From: Pseudobacillus wudalianchiensis | GTDB taxonomy: Bacteria > Bacillota > Bacilli > Bacillales > Domibacillaceae | DNA length: 64,000 nt | NCBI RefSeq assembly: GCF_001685015.1 | Contig: NZ_MAYT01000005.1 | Span: 22,383 to 86,382 of the forward strand | Direction of reading: 5' to 3' | Part shown: positions 17,421 through 27,022 of the stretch, in pieces | Layout: the number at the start of each line of letters is the position of its first letter | How positions within the stretch are numbered: position 1 is the first letter of the stretch | Made by a program: the position numbers and the translations under genes | The notes under the pieces: model-generated | What the model was told of the DNA's origin: nothing | Database searches by the model: none | The model's input: only the letters and a program-made list of their open reading frames with translations

Positions 17421-17654
17421 GTGAAATTTCCCGGCAAGTTCCTGATTAAGTTAATGCTGTTGAGTTCTTATCTCGTAGGCGGTTCCGCTTTTTTTATTCT
17501 TATACTAAGCAAAGGAATTATAACATTAACGAGTCCTTTTTATTTATTAGGCATCTTTTTGTTTGTATACGGATGGGTTTGGTTGGCCCGTACCTACTTG
17601 AGTAAACAAAAAGATGGAAACAAACAACTCACCCAACATAAGATTATCCATTAG
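17421..17654 (+). CDS. Small two-helix membrane protein, unknown function
   Basis: This 77-residue protein has two hydrophobic segments (residues 7-30 and 35-57) and a hydrophilic lysine/glutamine-rich tail. GTG 17421 is chosen because AGGAGG lies eight bases before it; an upstream in-frame ATG at 17385 would place that site inside the gene. I do not recognise a family. Confidence 0.5.
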   Translation: MKFPGKFLIKLMLLSSYLVGGSAFFILILSKGIITLTSPFYLLGIFLFVYGWVWLARTYLSKQKDGNKQLTQHKIIH

Positions 17655-18228
17655 ATGATCTTCTTGCAGTCATCGATGACTACTAAGAGGCGAATATTCA
17701 AACCGAGATAACCTTTAATCATCAAAAGGCAATAAATGAACTTCCTAATCAGCAATCACTCTATTAGTGGTTTATGTTTGGATTCTTGAGAAACTTGCTA
17801 TATCATAAGGTTGAGAAATTTATTAAAAAGTAAACATCACATTAAAGTAGAAAAAATACAAAACAGGCATGGATTAAGTAAATCCATGCTTTTATTTTGT
17901 CCATCGCCTAGCCGCTGCCGCAGTCAAGTGGACTGACAGAAAGAAGGATAGCGTTTATTACTTTCATCAATGTAGCGCATAAGTAGAGCGTAATTTATAA
18001 GGCAGCGATGAATTGTTAATATATGGTCTAGTTAATGCAGTACCCTCATAATTCTTAATTAACTGTTAAGGCCTATTTGTTGTTGATATGCTGACAAAGG
18101 AGACGAGGGGAGCAACTGTCTCCTTAATTAAAGGCCTATTCTTTAGGATAACTTGTGGCGGATTTGTCCATCCTATTGTTAACGTAACCTTTACAGAAAA
18201 TTTTTTATTTTAGAAAGGAGGAAAGTAG
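17655..18228. other. Leader region before the TerC-type gene
   Basis: It holds the terminator-like palindrome at 17866-17899 and, at 18099-18133, a hairpin AAGGAGAC/GTCTCCTT. The sequence around it repeats AAGGCCTATT twice. A long 5' leader is possible. I could not match it to the yybP-ykoY manganese riboswitch often found before TerC genes. Confidence 0.35.
17866..17899 (+). terminator. Palindrome, copy B of an inverted pair
   Basis: GCATGGATT pairs perfectly with AATCCATGC around the loop AAGTA, followed by TTTTATTTTG. Its reverse complement matches 16529-16555 including the loop, so the two flank 1.3 kb as inverted copies. Confidence 0.65.
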
Positions 18229-18984
18229 ATGGAGTCCCTCTGGCTAGAATATGCTTGGGCATTGTTAATTTTAATTGGATTAGAAGGACTATTATCCGCT
18301 GACAATGCCCTTGTACTCGCTGTTATAGCCAAGCACCTACCCGAAAATCAGAAGAGAAGGGCTATAAATTACGGAATCATCATGGCTTTCGCTTTCCGAT
18401 TTGCTGCTCTTTTTGCGATTTCTTTTATCGCAAACGTCTGGCAAGTACAGGCTATAGGAGCAGCCTATCTTCTTTACTTAGGTTTAAAGCATATCATTCA
18501 AGCCCGGTTCGGGAAACAACATGAGAACGTCCATAAGGATGATCAAAAGGAAGCCTCGGGGAAAGGCTTCTGGCCCACAGTAGGAAAGATTGCTTTGGCC
18601 GACCTCGCTTTTGCCATTGATTCAATTCTAGCTGCAGTTGCTCTTGCCCTTGGCCTTCCAGATTCACCGCTTGGGGATTTCGGCGGCATGGATGGGGGAC
18701 AGTTTATTGTTGTTCTTCTTGGAGGTATTGCTGGCCTTATCTTAATTAAGTATGCAGCAACCTGGTTTGTAAAACTTCTTGGCAAACGTCCAGCCTTGGA
18801 AACAACAGCCTATGCCATTGTTGCCTGGGTCGGTGTCAAACTTGCTGTCATTACACTTGCCCATAATGATATTGGTATCTTAGATCCTCATTTTCCTCAT
18901 AGTACCATTTGGACTCTCATCTTCTATGGAGTACTAATCGGTATCGCTTTGATCGGCTGGTTCGCACCGAGTAATAAAAGATAA
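18229..18984 (+). CDS. TerC-family integral membrane protein
   Basis: This 251-residue protein has about seven helices and the TerC hallmark acidic motifs: GLEGLLSADNALVLAV near residue 18 and LADLAFAIDSILAAVAL near 124. Bacillus TerC proteins such as MeeF/MeeY export manganese or metallate secreted metalloenzymes. A strong AAAGGAGGAAAG site precedes ATG. Metal export is family knowledge; nothing in the neighbourhood confirms it. Confidence 0.88.
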   Translation: MESLWLEYAWALLILIGLEGLLSADNALVLAVIAKHLPENQKRRAINYGIIMAFAFRFAALFAISFIANVWQVQAIGAAYLLYLGLKHIIQARFGKQHENVHKDDQKEASGKGFWPTVGKIALADLAFAIDSILAAVALALGLPDSPLGDFGGMDGGQFIVVLLGGIAGLILIKYAATWFVKLLGKRPALETTAYAIVAWVGVKLAVITLAHNDIGILDPHFPHSTIWTLIFYGVLIGIALIGWFAPSNKR

Positions 18985-19094
18985 ACCTCGAAGTTATTTG
19001 GACAAGATATTTATCAATCAGGATTTTCCGATAGTCCTCTGAATGATGAGTAAAGGTGAGCTATTCATATAATAATCATATATACAAACTAGAA

Positions 19095-19137
19095 TAAAAA
19101 TAAGCACGGCACAGATCCGTTTAATCTATGCCGTGCT
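19095..19137 (-). terminator. Terminator behind the integrase remnant
   Basis: AGCACGGCA and TGCCGTGCT form nine perfect pairs, extended inward by AGAT/ATCT. On the minus strand the stem is followed by TTATTTTTATTC. The integrase stop codon falls inside the hairpin. Confidence 0.65.
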
Positions 19138-19330
19138 CTCGTCTGTTTCCAAGCAGGCGAGCGGCTTGTTTAGCTTTTTCCTGTTCCGCATTAGAGTAAA
19201 GTGTTGCTGTTGCAGCAGGTGTATATCCAAGCTGCCTCATGAGAAGGCGGAGACCGTTTGTCTCTTCCATCAATTTTGTTGCATAGGGATGACGTAATGT
19301 AAGGGGGCCAGTGCATATCCATTTTTTAAG
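19121..19330 (-). pseudogene. C-terminal remnant of a tyrosine recombinase (phage-type integrase)
   Basis: About 65 codons on the minus strand read TLRHPYATKLMEETNGLR, then LLMRQLGYTPAATATLYSNA and an Ala/Lys-rich end. This matches box II of tyrosine recombinases: LRHxxAT (Arg and His), the LGY/LGH position, and the nucleophile Tyr before S/T-N-A. The part carrying the first catalytic arginine is missing and no start exists. It points to an old phage or integrative element, or a duplicated xer-like gene, near here. Confidence 0.7.
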
Positions 19331-19668
19331 GATGATAATGGTAAGAGTGGTCCCTTTATTACTAGATACGCCTACAAGTGATTTTGAGAATTTCTTTAAA
19401 GTGATTTTGCCTTTTTTTAATCTCGATAACTAAACCAACTGTCATAAGGAGCTAAGATAAAACCTTTTCACCTTTTAGTTTCTTGTGGATCTGTTGCAAA
19501 ATACTCTTGGAGGCAGCCCCTTATAGGTTTCTCTATAGTTTATCAAACAATTTACTTTAATTGTAAAAAAATAAATTAAATACCTGTAAAACTAGTCTAT
19601 TTTCTTGTTTCTTCATAAGTTATAATAGATTTCATATTATTAAATTTATAGAGAAAAGAGGAAAGAAT

Positions 19669-20793
19669 TTGAAGGGATTTCGGGTCTTATTAGCTTTATG
19701 TTTATCAGTCAGCTTGTTTGCTGCGACGCCAGCGTTAGCAGCCGTCAAGCCGATTGAACGTTATGATATCGGGGATGTCAGTCCGGACCCTCGGTTTTAC
19801 GAATCTATTGAACGCTTTATTTATACAGATATTATTGATGGATACGTGGAAACGGAGACATATGAGGAAGATGGCGAAGTATATGAGGATTCATATGTAT
19901 CAGTTCGTCCGGATGAGAAAGTAACACGGGCGCAGTTCACGAAAATCTTAGTGAACGCCTTGTCGCTGAAAGAGGGAGCAAAGGTCAAAGAATTCTCTGA
20001 TGTAAAATCAGCTAAGTGGTACTATAACTACGTCCGCATTGCCAGCAGTCAAGGCATTATCACGGGACGCTCTGACGGAAAATTTTATCCAGATGAAAAT
20101 ATCACGCGTGATCAAATGGCAGTTATGATTTACCGGGCGTTTAAAGGAAGCGTAGCTTTTCCGACATCCATCAAGACTTTCAAGGACGTACCGGCTAAAA
20201 GCTTTGCCTATGAGGCTGTTGTGAAACTGGCAGCCAATGGGATTATTCAAGGATACGGCGATACATTTAAGCCGCAAAATCCTGCCACTCGCGGACAAGC
20301 GATTGCGATTCTCGACCGCGCTATGAATCAGGAAGCAGGTGCGCCGGAAGATAAACAAGCTGTCACACAAGTAGTAGACCGCAACATTCAGGAAGAGATT
20401 CGACTGATGAAAGAAGAAAACATGCCGGCACTGGAAGCACTGTACCGTGAAACCACAACGGGCTATTACTTGTCTTATTCATTGGGCAGCATGACACTGG
20501 GCGGTGACATGGAGGAATTAGATGGCACGCTCTCGATGGAACCGATCGGCGTTCATTCCCTTAAAGCAGTGGCGGTTCATAAACGGCTAGCAGAAGTGCG
20601 TATCGATAATCTGAAATATAAAGTTTCTTTTACGTCACCAGACCTGTCATTCTCTGTTAATGTAGACGCTTCTGGAGCAGCTTACTTGAAAAAAGGATCA
20701 GACGGTAAATGGAAGATTTATAACATTGTGCTGGATGAAGAGCCAGGAGAAGATTGGCAGTCAGAAATTTCGGCAGCCGCAAAAGAATCATAA
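19669..20793 (+). CDS. Secreted protein with three S-layer-homology domains
   Basis: This 374-residue protein has a Sec signal peptide (MKGFRVLLALCLSVSLF..., cleavage after ALA near residue 24). Three SLH repeats span about 27-225; their signatures are VTRAQFTKILVNAL, ITRDQMAVMIYRAF and ATRGQAIAILDRAM. The C-terminal 150 residues are unassigned and resemble small NTF2-like secreted domains only vaguely. SLH modules anchor proteins to pyruvylated secondary cell-wall polymer. The start is TTG 19669 behind AGAGGAAAG. A strong terminator follows. Confidence 0.88.
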   Translation: MKGFRVLLALCLSVSLFAATPALAAVKPIERYDIGDVSPDPRFYESIERFIYTDIIDGYVETETYEEDGEVYEDSYVSVRPDEKVTRAQFTKILVNALSLKEGAKVKEFSDVKSAKWYYNYVRIASSQGIITGRSDGKFYPDENITRDQMAVMIYRAFKGSVAFPTSIKTFKDVPAKSFAYEAVVKLAANGIIQGYGDTFKPQNPATRGQAIAILDRAMNQEAGAPEDKQAVTQVVDRNIQEEIRLMKEENMPALEALYRETTTGYYLSYSLGSMTLGGDMEELDGTLSMEPIGVHSLKAVAVHKRLAEVRIDNLKYKVSFTSPDLSFSVNVDASGAAYLKKGSDGKWKIYNIVLDEEPGEDWQSEISAAAKES

Positions 20794-21377
20794 TTAGATA
20801 AAGATCTGTTTAGTTAAGAGTATGCCCAATGAAACCCCTGTGTTAGGTGACACAGGGGTTTTTCTTATGAATCAAAGAGAGAGCTCCGATTGTTTTATGG
20901 AATTAAGTGGCTCCTCGCCTAGAAGAAAATGCATACTTGCTCTTAACAAATTCTCTTCCGAAAAGACAATTGTCTAGAGGGAAGAATATATCTTTTTTAG
21001 TTCTTTTATTTTTCTTTGTGAAGTTTTAGCTTCCTATGCAGCAAAAAAATATACTTCTTTCAATAAAAATTATCAAATCCATTAACTGATTTTATTTTAG
21101 GCGGCTAAAGAGTATTTTCTTCTTGATCTGCCATTTTTATAATTAAAACCTGGGGGAGAGGCACTAAAAAGAGGGATTTTCCCTCGTCTTTAAAAGGTAG
21201 CTAGTTAAGTAGGGAGGCAGATGTTATGCTGGTTTTTGTATTTGAGGACACTCTATACACAACAAAGCATAGTGCGTTTTTACTAATGGAAGAATACGAC
21301 TATTGAAATATTTACCAAAAAGAAACGATGCTATAAAGTATACTATGGATTTCATCAATTGGGAAAGGAGTAAACAA
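20794..21377. other. Intergenic stretch
   Basis: It contains the terminator at 20832-20865 and a small hairpin GAGGGATTTTCCCTC at 21171-21185. I see no further gene. Confidence 0.5.
20832..20865 (+). terminator. Rho-independent terminator of the SLH gene
   Basis: AAACCCCTGTGT pairs perfectly with ACACAGGGGTTT around TAGGTG and ends in a T-run. Confidence 0.9.
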
Positions 21378-21965
21378 ATGAAAACAATTAGAACTATAGT
21401 ATCTGTATTTGTAGCTTGTTTCGTTGTATTTTGCCTTTTTTCTACTTATAGCGCTCAGGCAGCTACTTACAAAGGATTCAATTTTAAACCTGGAGATATC
21501 GTCATTACAAAGAATACAAGTAGTAGAGGTGTTACTGGGCATGCAGGAATTGTAGCAAGTGATGGGCAAAATATCGTTCATTCTCATCCAAGTTACAATA
21601 AGAGCAAGCCACATAAAATGAGTATATCCACTTGGTTAACAAAGTACCCCAAAACCAAAGTAGTTAGATCAAATAGCAGCACGATCGCTAATAAAGCTGG
21701 AAAATACGCTTATAATAGTTACATAGTCGGAACGTATAAGAATCGGTCATATAAGGTAACATCTAATCCTAAAGATCGGACATATCTTTATTGTTCAGAA
21801 TTAGTGTGGCAATCCTATTTCTACGGAGCCAATTCAACCTTTTATACATTTACAGTAAAACCATACAAAAAAGTGATTCCTGACATTATTGAACCATATG
21901 GTTATTTAAACCCGAGTTTACAAAAATTAAACGGCTATAAAACTGTAAAAACTTTTAGCTGGTAA
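21378..21965 (+). CDS. Secreted YiiX/NlpC-P60-like cysteine hydrolase
   Basis: This 195-residue protein has a signal peptide (MKTIRTIVSVFVACFVVF..., cleaved after AQA near residue 30). The permuted papain-like fold of the YiiX group is suggested by GDIVITK, the histidine in GHAGIV and the cysteine in YCSELVWQ. Such enzymes are amidases or peptidases acting on cell-wall or lipid substrates. ATG 21378 is chosen for its AAAGGAGT site; an earlier in-frame start adds 25 unlikely residues. No operon partner. Confidence 0.75.
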   Translation: MKTIRTIVSVFVACFVVFCLFSTYSAQAATYKGFNFKPGDIVITKNTSSRGVTGHAGIVASDGQNIVHSHPSYNKSKPHKMSISTWLTKYPKTKVVRSNSSTIANKAGKYAYNSYIVGTYKNRSYKVTSNPKDRTYLYCSELVWQSYFYGANSTFYTFTVKPYKKVIPDIIEPYGYLNPSLQKLNGYKTVKTFSW

Positions 21966-22540
21966 TAAAATAAAGCTCCCATTGGCGGGAACCTGGTACA
22001 TAGGATATGTTGGTGCAGGCCATGCGGAATGGAGCTGGGGTATGAGAATGCTTGATCTCCCGGTCTTCATAGAGACTTTGAGGCGTTTCACTAAGAGTAA
22101 AAATTTATTAGTAATAAAAATAATCCATCATGTATTCCTTTATATTGCGATTAGGAAGAAACTACCTGTCTATCCAGTATAAAGGATTTTTTTATGGACT
22201 TACGAGAATTTTCAATTTTGAATTAAATGAATGTAGTTCTACTGAAGGCCTCTATGATACTTCATAGGCTAACCTACCAAAAAAAGGTAAAAGGCCAACT
22301 TTTCGCCAGCTTGTTTTATGCCTGTCTGGACTAAAAAGAGCTTGTATTTTTGGCCTAAATCCTTTAGTTCGCTAATACACTAAAAAAACCTTTGACATGC
22401 TTATTTGATTTGTATAAACTTTATTTATTACATTACTACTATAATACATTATCGTATTAAAGTTTTAGTAGGATAATAGACTACTAATTGGTGGCAGTGA
22501 CTTAACGCAACAATATACTTTATTAAAGGTGGTTTTTGGC
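21966..22540. other. Intergenic stretch before the ABC transporter
   Basis: There is no gene I can support. TTGACA at 22393 followed by TATAAA after only 15 bases may belong to the transporter promoter. The 140-base leader after it shows no riboswitch I recognise. Confidence 0.4.
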
Positions 22541-23338
22541 ATGACACGATTATTTTCTAGATTACTGATGGTGGCAGCGGTATTTTTACTCCTTTCAGCT
22601 TGCTCAAATTCAGGGTCAGAGACGGCTGGAAAAGAAAACAAAGACGAAAAAATGTTAGTAATAGGTGTGGACGATAAATTTGCCCCTATGGGATTCCGAG
22701 ATGAACAAAATGAGATTGTTGGTTTTGATATTGACTACGCCAGAGCTGCAGCTGAGAAAATGGGAGAAAAGGTTAAATTTCAACCAATTGACTGGGCAAC
22801 AAAGGAATCTGAACTAAGCAGTGGCCGGATTGATCTTATCTGGAATGGATATACCATTACAGACGAGCGTAAAAAGAAGGTCTTGTTCACGAAGCCTTAT
22901 TTAAAAAATGCGCAGGTTATTGTCACAAAAGCGGATTCAAAAATAACGAAAATAAATGATTTAGAAGGAAAAGTAGTCGGACTTCAATCGCTTTCCTCTG
23001 CTTCTGACGCATTAAATGCCAACCCAATTAAATCTAAAATTAAGTCAGTTACTGAGTTTTCCGATAATGTGATGGCGTTAACGGATTTAAGAAGTGGACG
23101 TTTAGATGCTGTAGTAATTGATGAGGTTGTTGCTGACTATTATATGTCGAAAGAAAAAGGTTCTTTTAAGGTACTTGAAGAGTCTCTTGCGCCTGAAGAA
23201 TATGGAGTCGGTGTTAAAAAAGGAAATGAAGAGTTACTAGAAAAGCTTCAAAAAGCGCTCGATGAGATGAATGAAGATGGAACGGCTGCTAAAATTTCTA
23301 AAAAGTGGTTTGGTGAGGACAAAGTTTTAAAACAATAA
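22541..23338 (+). CDS. Amino-acid ABC transporter, substrate-binding lipoprotein
   Basis: This 265-residue solute-binding protein of family 3 has a lipoprotein signal with lipobox LLSAC (Cys near 21). The mature domain begins LVIGVDDKFAPMGFRDE and includes GFDIDYARAAAEKMG and GRIDLIWNGYTITDERKK, typical of polar amino-acid or cystine receptors (TcyA/YckK-like). ATG 22541 is chosen with AAAGGTGG upstream; an in-frame GTG at 22529 overlaps that site. It is first in a three-gene transporter operon. Cystine is a reasonable guess from length and gene order, not proven. Confidence 0.9.
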   Translation: MTRLFSRLLMVAAVFLLLSACSNSGSETAGKENKDEKMLVIGVDDKFAPMGFRDEQNEIVGFDIDYARAAAEKMGEKVKFQPIDWATKESELSSGRIDLIWNGYTITDERKKKVLFTKPYLKNAQVIVTKADSKITKINDLEGKVVGLQSLSSASDALNANPIKSKIKSVTEFSDNVMALTDLRSGRLDAVVIDEVVADYYMSKEKGSFKVLEESLAPEEYGVGVKKGNEELLEKLQKALDEMNEDGTAAKISKKWFGEDKVLKQ

Positions 23339-23349
23339 GGAATAGTAAG

Positions 23350-23386
23350 CAAAACAGGATTTCCTTTGGGAACCCTGTTTTGTTTT
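23350..23386 (+). terminator. Intercistronic terminator-like hairpin
   Basis: CAAAACAGG...TTTCC and GGAA..CCTGTTTTG form a strong stem followed by TTTTT, and the T-run abuts the permease ribosome binding site GGAGG. It should lower or tune expression of permease and ATPase relative to the binding protein, or protect the upstream mRNA end. Confidence 0.75.
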
Positions 23387-23399
23387 TGGAGGCTTATTT

Positions 23400-24059
23400 A
23401 TGTCTATTGATTATATTCTCTCAATTTTAGGGCCAATGCTAGAGGGGGCACAAATGACAGTCCTCTTGTTTTTGGTCGCCATTGTCATTTCAATTCCATT
23501 AGGATTCTTATTAATGCTTGCTGTAAGAAGCAGCATTAAACCACTATCTTGGATGGCTCATACTTATATTTATGTTATGCGGGGAACACCTTTGCTGCTG
23601 CAGCTTTTATTTATCTGCTTTGGGTTACCAATGCTTCCAGTAGTAGGTGAATACTTAGTATTTGATCGCTTTGTTGCTGCTTGCATAGGATTTATTTTGA
23701 ATTATGCCGCTTATTTTGCTGAGATTTTCCGCGGCGGTGTTTTAGCGATTGATAAAGGCCAGTATGAGGCAGCGCAAGTGCTTTCTATGAATAAATGGCA
23801 AACAACGACACGTGTTATTCTGCCGCAAATGTTTAGAATTGCACTTCCTGCTGTTGCGAATGAATCGGTGACATTAGTAAAAGATACTGCTCTTCTTTAT
23901 GCAGTTGCCGTACCAGAATTGTTACACTTTGCCCAAACTGCAGTGAACCGTGACTTTACCATTGTGCCCTTCTTGGTCGCTGGAATTATTTATTTAATCA
24001 TGACACTCTTATTAACGATGTTCTTTAAATGGCTTGAACAGCGATTCAAATTTGAATAG
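23400..24059 (+). CDS. Amino-acid ABC transporter, permease
   Basis: This 219-residue membrane subunit of the HisM/GlnP family has about five helices. It carries the EAA loop ([28 protein letters not shown], near 122-149) that contacts the ATPase. The N-terminal segment [13 protein letters not shown] is characteristic. GGAGG lies eight bases before ATG and directly after the intercistronic hairpin. It is followed at once by the ATPase gene. Confidence 0.92.
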   Translation: MSIDYILSILGPMLEGAQMTVLLFLVAIVISIPLGFLLMLAVRSSIKPLSWMAHTYIYVMRGTPLLLQLLFICFGLPMLPVVGEYLVFDRFVAACIGFILNYAAYFAEIFRGGVLAIDKGQYEAAQVLSMNKWQTTTRVILPQMFRIALPAVANESVTLVKDTALLYAVAVPELLHFAQTAVNRDFTIVPFLVAGIIYLIMTLLLTMFFKWLEQRFKFE

Positions 24060-24073
24060 AAGGAATGGTGAAA

Positions 24074-24820
24074 GTGGCTATTATTGAAATACAGAACCTT
24101 AAAAAATCATTTGGGAAACAAGAGGTACTTAAACAGATTACATTCGATGTAAATAAAAATGATGTAGTGGCAGTGATCGGCCCATCGGGTTCAGGGAAAA
24201 GTACGATGCTCCGAAGCTTAGTACATTTAGAAAAAATAGATGGTGGAAGTATCCGTGTTGGCGGCGAAAGCCTAGTACAGGATGGGATCTATTCGAAACC
24301 ACAGGAAATTAAGCGAATCACCTCTAAAATGGGGATGGTTTTTCAACATTTCAACCTTTTTCCGCATTTATCGGTTAAAGAAAATTTAGAGCTCGCTCCA
24401 AGATTAGTAAAAAAAGAGTCATCCAAAGATATTCAAAAACGAAGCACCGAACTCCTAGAAAAGATCGGGCTTTCTAATCGAGCAGCCTCTTATCCTGCGA
24501 ATCTCTCTGGTGGACAAAAACAAAGAGTCGCCATTGCAAGAGCATTAATGATGAACCCCGATATTCTGTTATTTGATGAACCGACATCTGCCTTGGACCC
24601 AGAATTAACAGGGGAAGTATTACAAGTCATGAAGGACCTTGCAAAAGATCAAATGACGATGATTGTGGTCACACACGAGATGGGATTCGCTAAGGAGGTA
24701 GCAAACAAGGTAATCTTTATGGATGATGGAGAAATTGTCGAAACTGCCCATCCGGATAAGCTATTTGTGAGCCCGCAGTTTGAACGAACGAGAACATTCC
24801 TAAACCGGAGCTTCAAATAA
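24074..24820 (+). CDS. Amino-acid ABC transporter, ATP-binding protein
   Basis: This 248-residue ATPase of the GlnQ/HisP type has Walker [10 protein letters not shown] near residue 36, signature LSGGQKQR near 146, Walker [14 protein letters not shown], and the switch histidine in [11 protein letters not shown] 24074 is taken as start because AAGGA (24060-24064) lies nine bases upstream. The ATG at 24065 would directly touch that site. It completes the binding protein-permease-ATPase operon and is followed by a terminator. Confidence 0.92.
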   Translation: MAIIEIQNLKKSFGKQEVLKQITFDVNKNDVVAVIGPSGSGKSTMLRSLVHLEKIDGGSIRVGGESLVQDGIYSKPQEIKRITSKMGMVFQHFNLFPHLSVKENLELAPRLVKKESSKDIQKRSTELLEKIGLSNRAASYPANLSGGQKQRVAIARALMMNPDILLFDEPTSALDPELTGEVLQVMKDLAKDQMTMIVVTHEMGFAKEVANKVIFMDDGEIVETAHPDKLFVSPQFERTRTFLNRSFK

Positions 24821-24822
24821 TT

Positions 24823-24875
24823 AAAAAAGACAGTTAGTTTCCTATATAAAAATAGGGAGCTGACTGTCTTTTTCA
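24823..24875 (+). terminator. Rho-independent terminator of the ABC operon
   Basis: AAAAAGACAGTTAG pairs with CTGACTGTCTTTTT and TCCTAT with ATAGGGA inside it, followed by T-rich sequence. Confidence 0.85.
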
Positions 24876-25066
24876 ATATTTGGTAGCACCCTCGAGTCAA
24901 ATTGGGTCTTCCGTTATTTTGGTGAAAAGTATTTCAGGAACTATAAGTAATAAAGCATACAAAACTTTATATTCTTTTTACATCTATCCTTTCAAAAATT
25001 AATATTCGATTGCTATGTTTAATAGGTAATCTATTCAAATAAATGAAAGAATAGGAGAGGTGTAGA

Positions 25067-25921
25067 TTGAGAGGAAAATGGTTACCTGCTTTTGGTGCTC
25101 TTGTATTAGGACTCAGTGTTATCACTGGAGGAGGGATGGCCTCTGCGAAAGAAAAACATAAGGATATTTTAAATGTATCACATCGTGGTGCTTCAGGGTA
25201 TGCTCCAGAGCATACTCTAGTATCTTATGAAATGGGAGAAAAAATGCATGGGGACTATATTGAAATTGACTTACAGATGACCAAGGATGGACAATTAATC
25301 GCCATGCACGATGAAAAAGTGGATCGGACAACGGATGGGACAGGCTTTGTTAAAGATTACACATTAGCGGAAATTAAGCAATTAGACGCAGGAAGCTGGT
25401 TTAACGAAAAATATCCCCAATACGCTAATCCAGATTATGTAGGATTAGAAGTACCGACTCTTGAAGAAATCTTCCGTAAATTCGGGAAAAATAATCAATA
25501 TTATATTGAAACAAAGTCACCAGACATTTACCCAGGCATGGAAAAAGAACTTTTACGCCTTATTGATAAATACCGTATAGATAAAGAGACACTGCTTGTT
25601 CAATCTTTCAGCCCACAAAGCTTGGAAATTATGCATAAACTCGATCCATCCGTTAAGCTAATTCAATTGCTATCTTATAAAACAAATGCGGCAATAACAG
25701 ATGAAGAAGTAGCAGCCATTAAAGAGTATGCGATTGGAGTAGGTCCTAACCATACATATTTAAACAAAGAATATGTACAAAAGGTCGTTAACAATGGGCT
25801 TGAAATCCATCCATATACAGTAAATGATATAGAAAGAATGAAGTTGTTAATTGACTGGGGCGTTACAGGAATGTTCACAAACTTCCCGAATTTGCTTCAT
25901 GAAGTTAAGAAGGGAAAATAA
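25067..25921 (+). CDS. glpQ: Secreted glycerophosphodiester phosphodiesterase
   Basis: This 284-residue GDPD-family enzyme releases glycerol-3-phosphate from deacylated phospholipids and, in Bacillus, from teichoic acid. A signal peptide (residues 1-27, ending MASA) is followed by the active-site set: HRG near 40, EID near 68 and AMHDEKVDRTT near 82. TTG 25067 is the start, with AGGAGAGGTG upstream. It stands alone; a hairpin follows at 25940. Confidence 0.88.
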   Translation: MRGKWLPAFGALVLGLSVITGGGMASAKEKHKDILNVSHRGASGYAPEHTLVSYEMGEKMHGDYIEIDLQMTKDGQLIAMHDEKVDRTTDGTGFVKDYTLAEIKQLDAGSWFNEKYPQYANPDYVGLEVPTLEEIFRKFGKNNQYYIETKSPDIYPGMEKELLRLIDKYRIDKETLLVQSFSPQSLEIMHKLDPSVKLIQLLSYKTNAAITDEEVAAIKEYAIGVGPNHTYLNKEYVQKVVNNGLEIHPYTVNDIERMKLLIDWGVTGMFTNFPNLLHEVKKGK

Positions 25922-25939
25922 GTTCTTTTATTTAATTGA

Positions 25940-25968
25940 GGGGAGAGAAGTCATATTCTCTCCTTTGT
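25940..25968 (+). terminator. Terminator-like hairpin after glpQ
   Basis: GGAGAGAA and TTCTCTCC pair perfectly around a short loop, with TTTG after the stem. Confidence 0.55.
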
Positions 25969-26124
25969 TGTCTGGTTTTTTTAAACTCTGTAAAGTAGCT
26001 CGCTTAAACTAATGGACAGTTTAATGCAATAAAGGGTACAGCTTTATTAAAAAAGGATGAGTATTATGTCGAGTGGATGGGAAACCATCCATAGACAAGA
26101 CTAAAAAGCCGATTAAAGTCAAAA

Positions 26125-26156
26125 GTATAAGGGGACTTTTCCAGTTTCCCCTATAC
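26125..26156 (-). terminator. Terminator of the MerR-family gene
   Basis: GTATA(A)GGGGA pairs with TCCCCTATAC around a short loop. On the minus strand the stem is followed by TTTTGACTTT, just beyond the MerR stop codon. Confidence 0.6.
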
Positions 26157-26171
26157 AAATATTTTTGTAAA

Positions 26172-27005
26172 TTAACTCTCTAATTGATTAACTTGTATCA
26201 TAATTTTTGTGACATAATGCTCCTTGCGATTCATTACAACTGTATCGTAAATATACTCCTCAAAAACATACTCACCTAAGGTTAAATTCAAGCGATCCAT
26301 CTCTGAGAAAAGTCGCTTATATGTCTTATGTATGGTGCTCTCATCCCCTATATGATATCCACTGAGGAACTCACCCTTTACACTTTTAAAGTATGGATAT
26401 CCTTCCTTGGGATTCGGCTGCTCGATATATAAATAGCTATAATTAGTGAATTCTCCTTTTAATACTTGCTCCCGTTTCGTTATTCCGCCTATCGGATAAC
26501 CTGTATCAAGTTGTAATATGTCCAATTCATTAACAAAATCTGAAACGACCTCTACAAATTCCTCATCAGTTATGTTTTCGATATTTCTACTTAAATAAAG
26601 CGTTGCTTCTGGTAATTGTTCAAGCATAATTTGATGTAAATCAAGATGTAATGCTTCTTCCATCAATGCGATTTTTGTATCGATAATTTTTTCCTTCGTT
26701 TCGATCTCCTGGCGTTTTTTCATAATCTCTTCTTTTTTTTGATACATGATGGATAAAAACCTTTCAGGGGATTTATTTTGCATATATTGTTGAATAGCAT
26801 TTAGTGACATGCCAAGGTCCTTTAATAAATCGATAACAAAAAATAGCTCTATCTGGCGAATTGAATAATAACGGTAACCTTTTTCGTTTTTATGCTCCGG
26901 AGAGAAAAGCCCAATTTGATCGTAATAAAAGAGTGTTTGTTTGTTTACTTTGCAAAGCTTCGCGAATTCCCCTGTAGTTAAATATTTTACATTTTTTTTA
27001 TTCAT
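26172..27005 (-). CDS. MerR-family multidrug-responsive regulator (BmrR/BltR-like)
   Basis: This 277-residue regulator has an N-terminal MerR winged helix ([27 protein letters not shown]...GYRYYS), a long coiled-coil dimerisation helix (about 75-115), and a C-terminal GyrI-like effector domain ([22 protein letters not shown] end). Size matches BmrR (279) and BltR (273). It is divergent from an MFS pump. The intergenic DNA has a MerR-type promoter with a 19-bp spacer reading toward the pump, so it likely activates the pump when a drug binds. Confidence 0.88.
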   Translation of the reverse strand: MNKKNVKYLTTGEFAKLCKVNKQTLFYYDQIGLFSPEHKNEKGYRYYSIRQIELFFVIDLLKDLGMSLNAIQQYMQNKSPERFLSIMYQKKEEIMKKRQEIETKEKIIDTKIALMEEALHLDLHQIMLEQLPEATLYLSRNIENITDEEFVEVVSDFVNELDILQLDTGYPIGGITKREQVLKGEFTNYSYLYIEQPNPKEGYPYFKSVKGEFLSGYHIGDESTIHKTYKRLFSEMDRLNLTLGEYVFEEYIYDTVVMNRKEHYVTKIMIQVNQLES

Positions 27006-27022
27006 TTTTTACAGCTCCATTC

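Larger units (their letters stand above)
18985..19668. other. Intergenic stretch with integrase remnant
   Basis: It contains a minus-strand tyrosine recombinase fragment with its own terminator (19103-19137). The remaining 330 bases before the SLH gene hold an AT-rich promoter region with TATAATAGATTT near 19621. Confidence 0.5.

Noticed and set aside
18030..18228. yybP-ykoY manganese riboswitch before the TerC-type gene
   Set aside because: GAGGGGAGCAAC resembles the GGGGAGUAG start of that riboswitch, but the second conserved part (AGCAAGACCUUU type) and the three-way junction are not found; the bases instead form a simple AAGGAGAC/GTCTCCTT hairpin.
21982..22182. 66-codon open frame after the YiiX-like gene
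   Set aside because: No binding site, no family, composition not protein-like.
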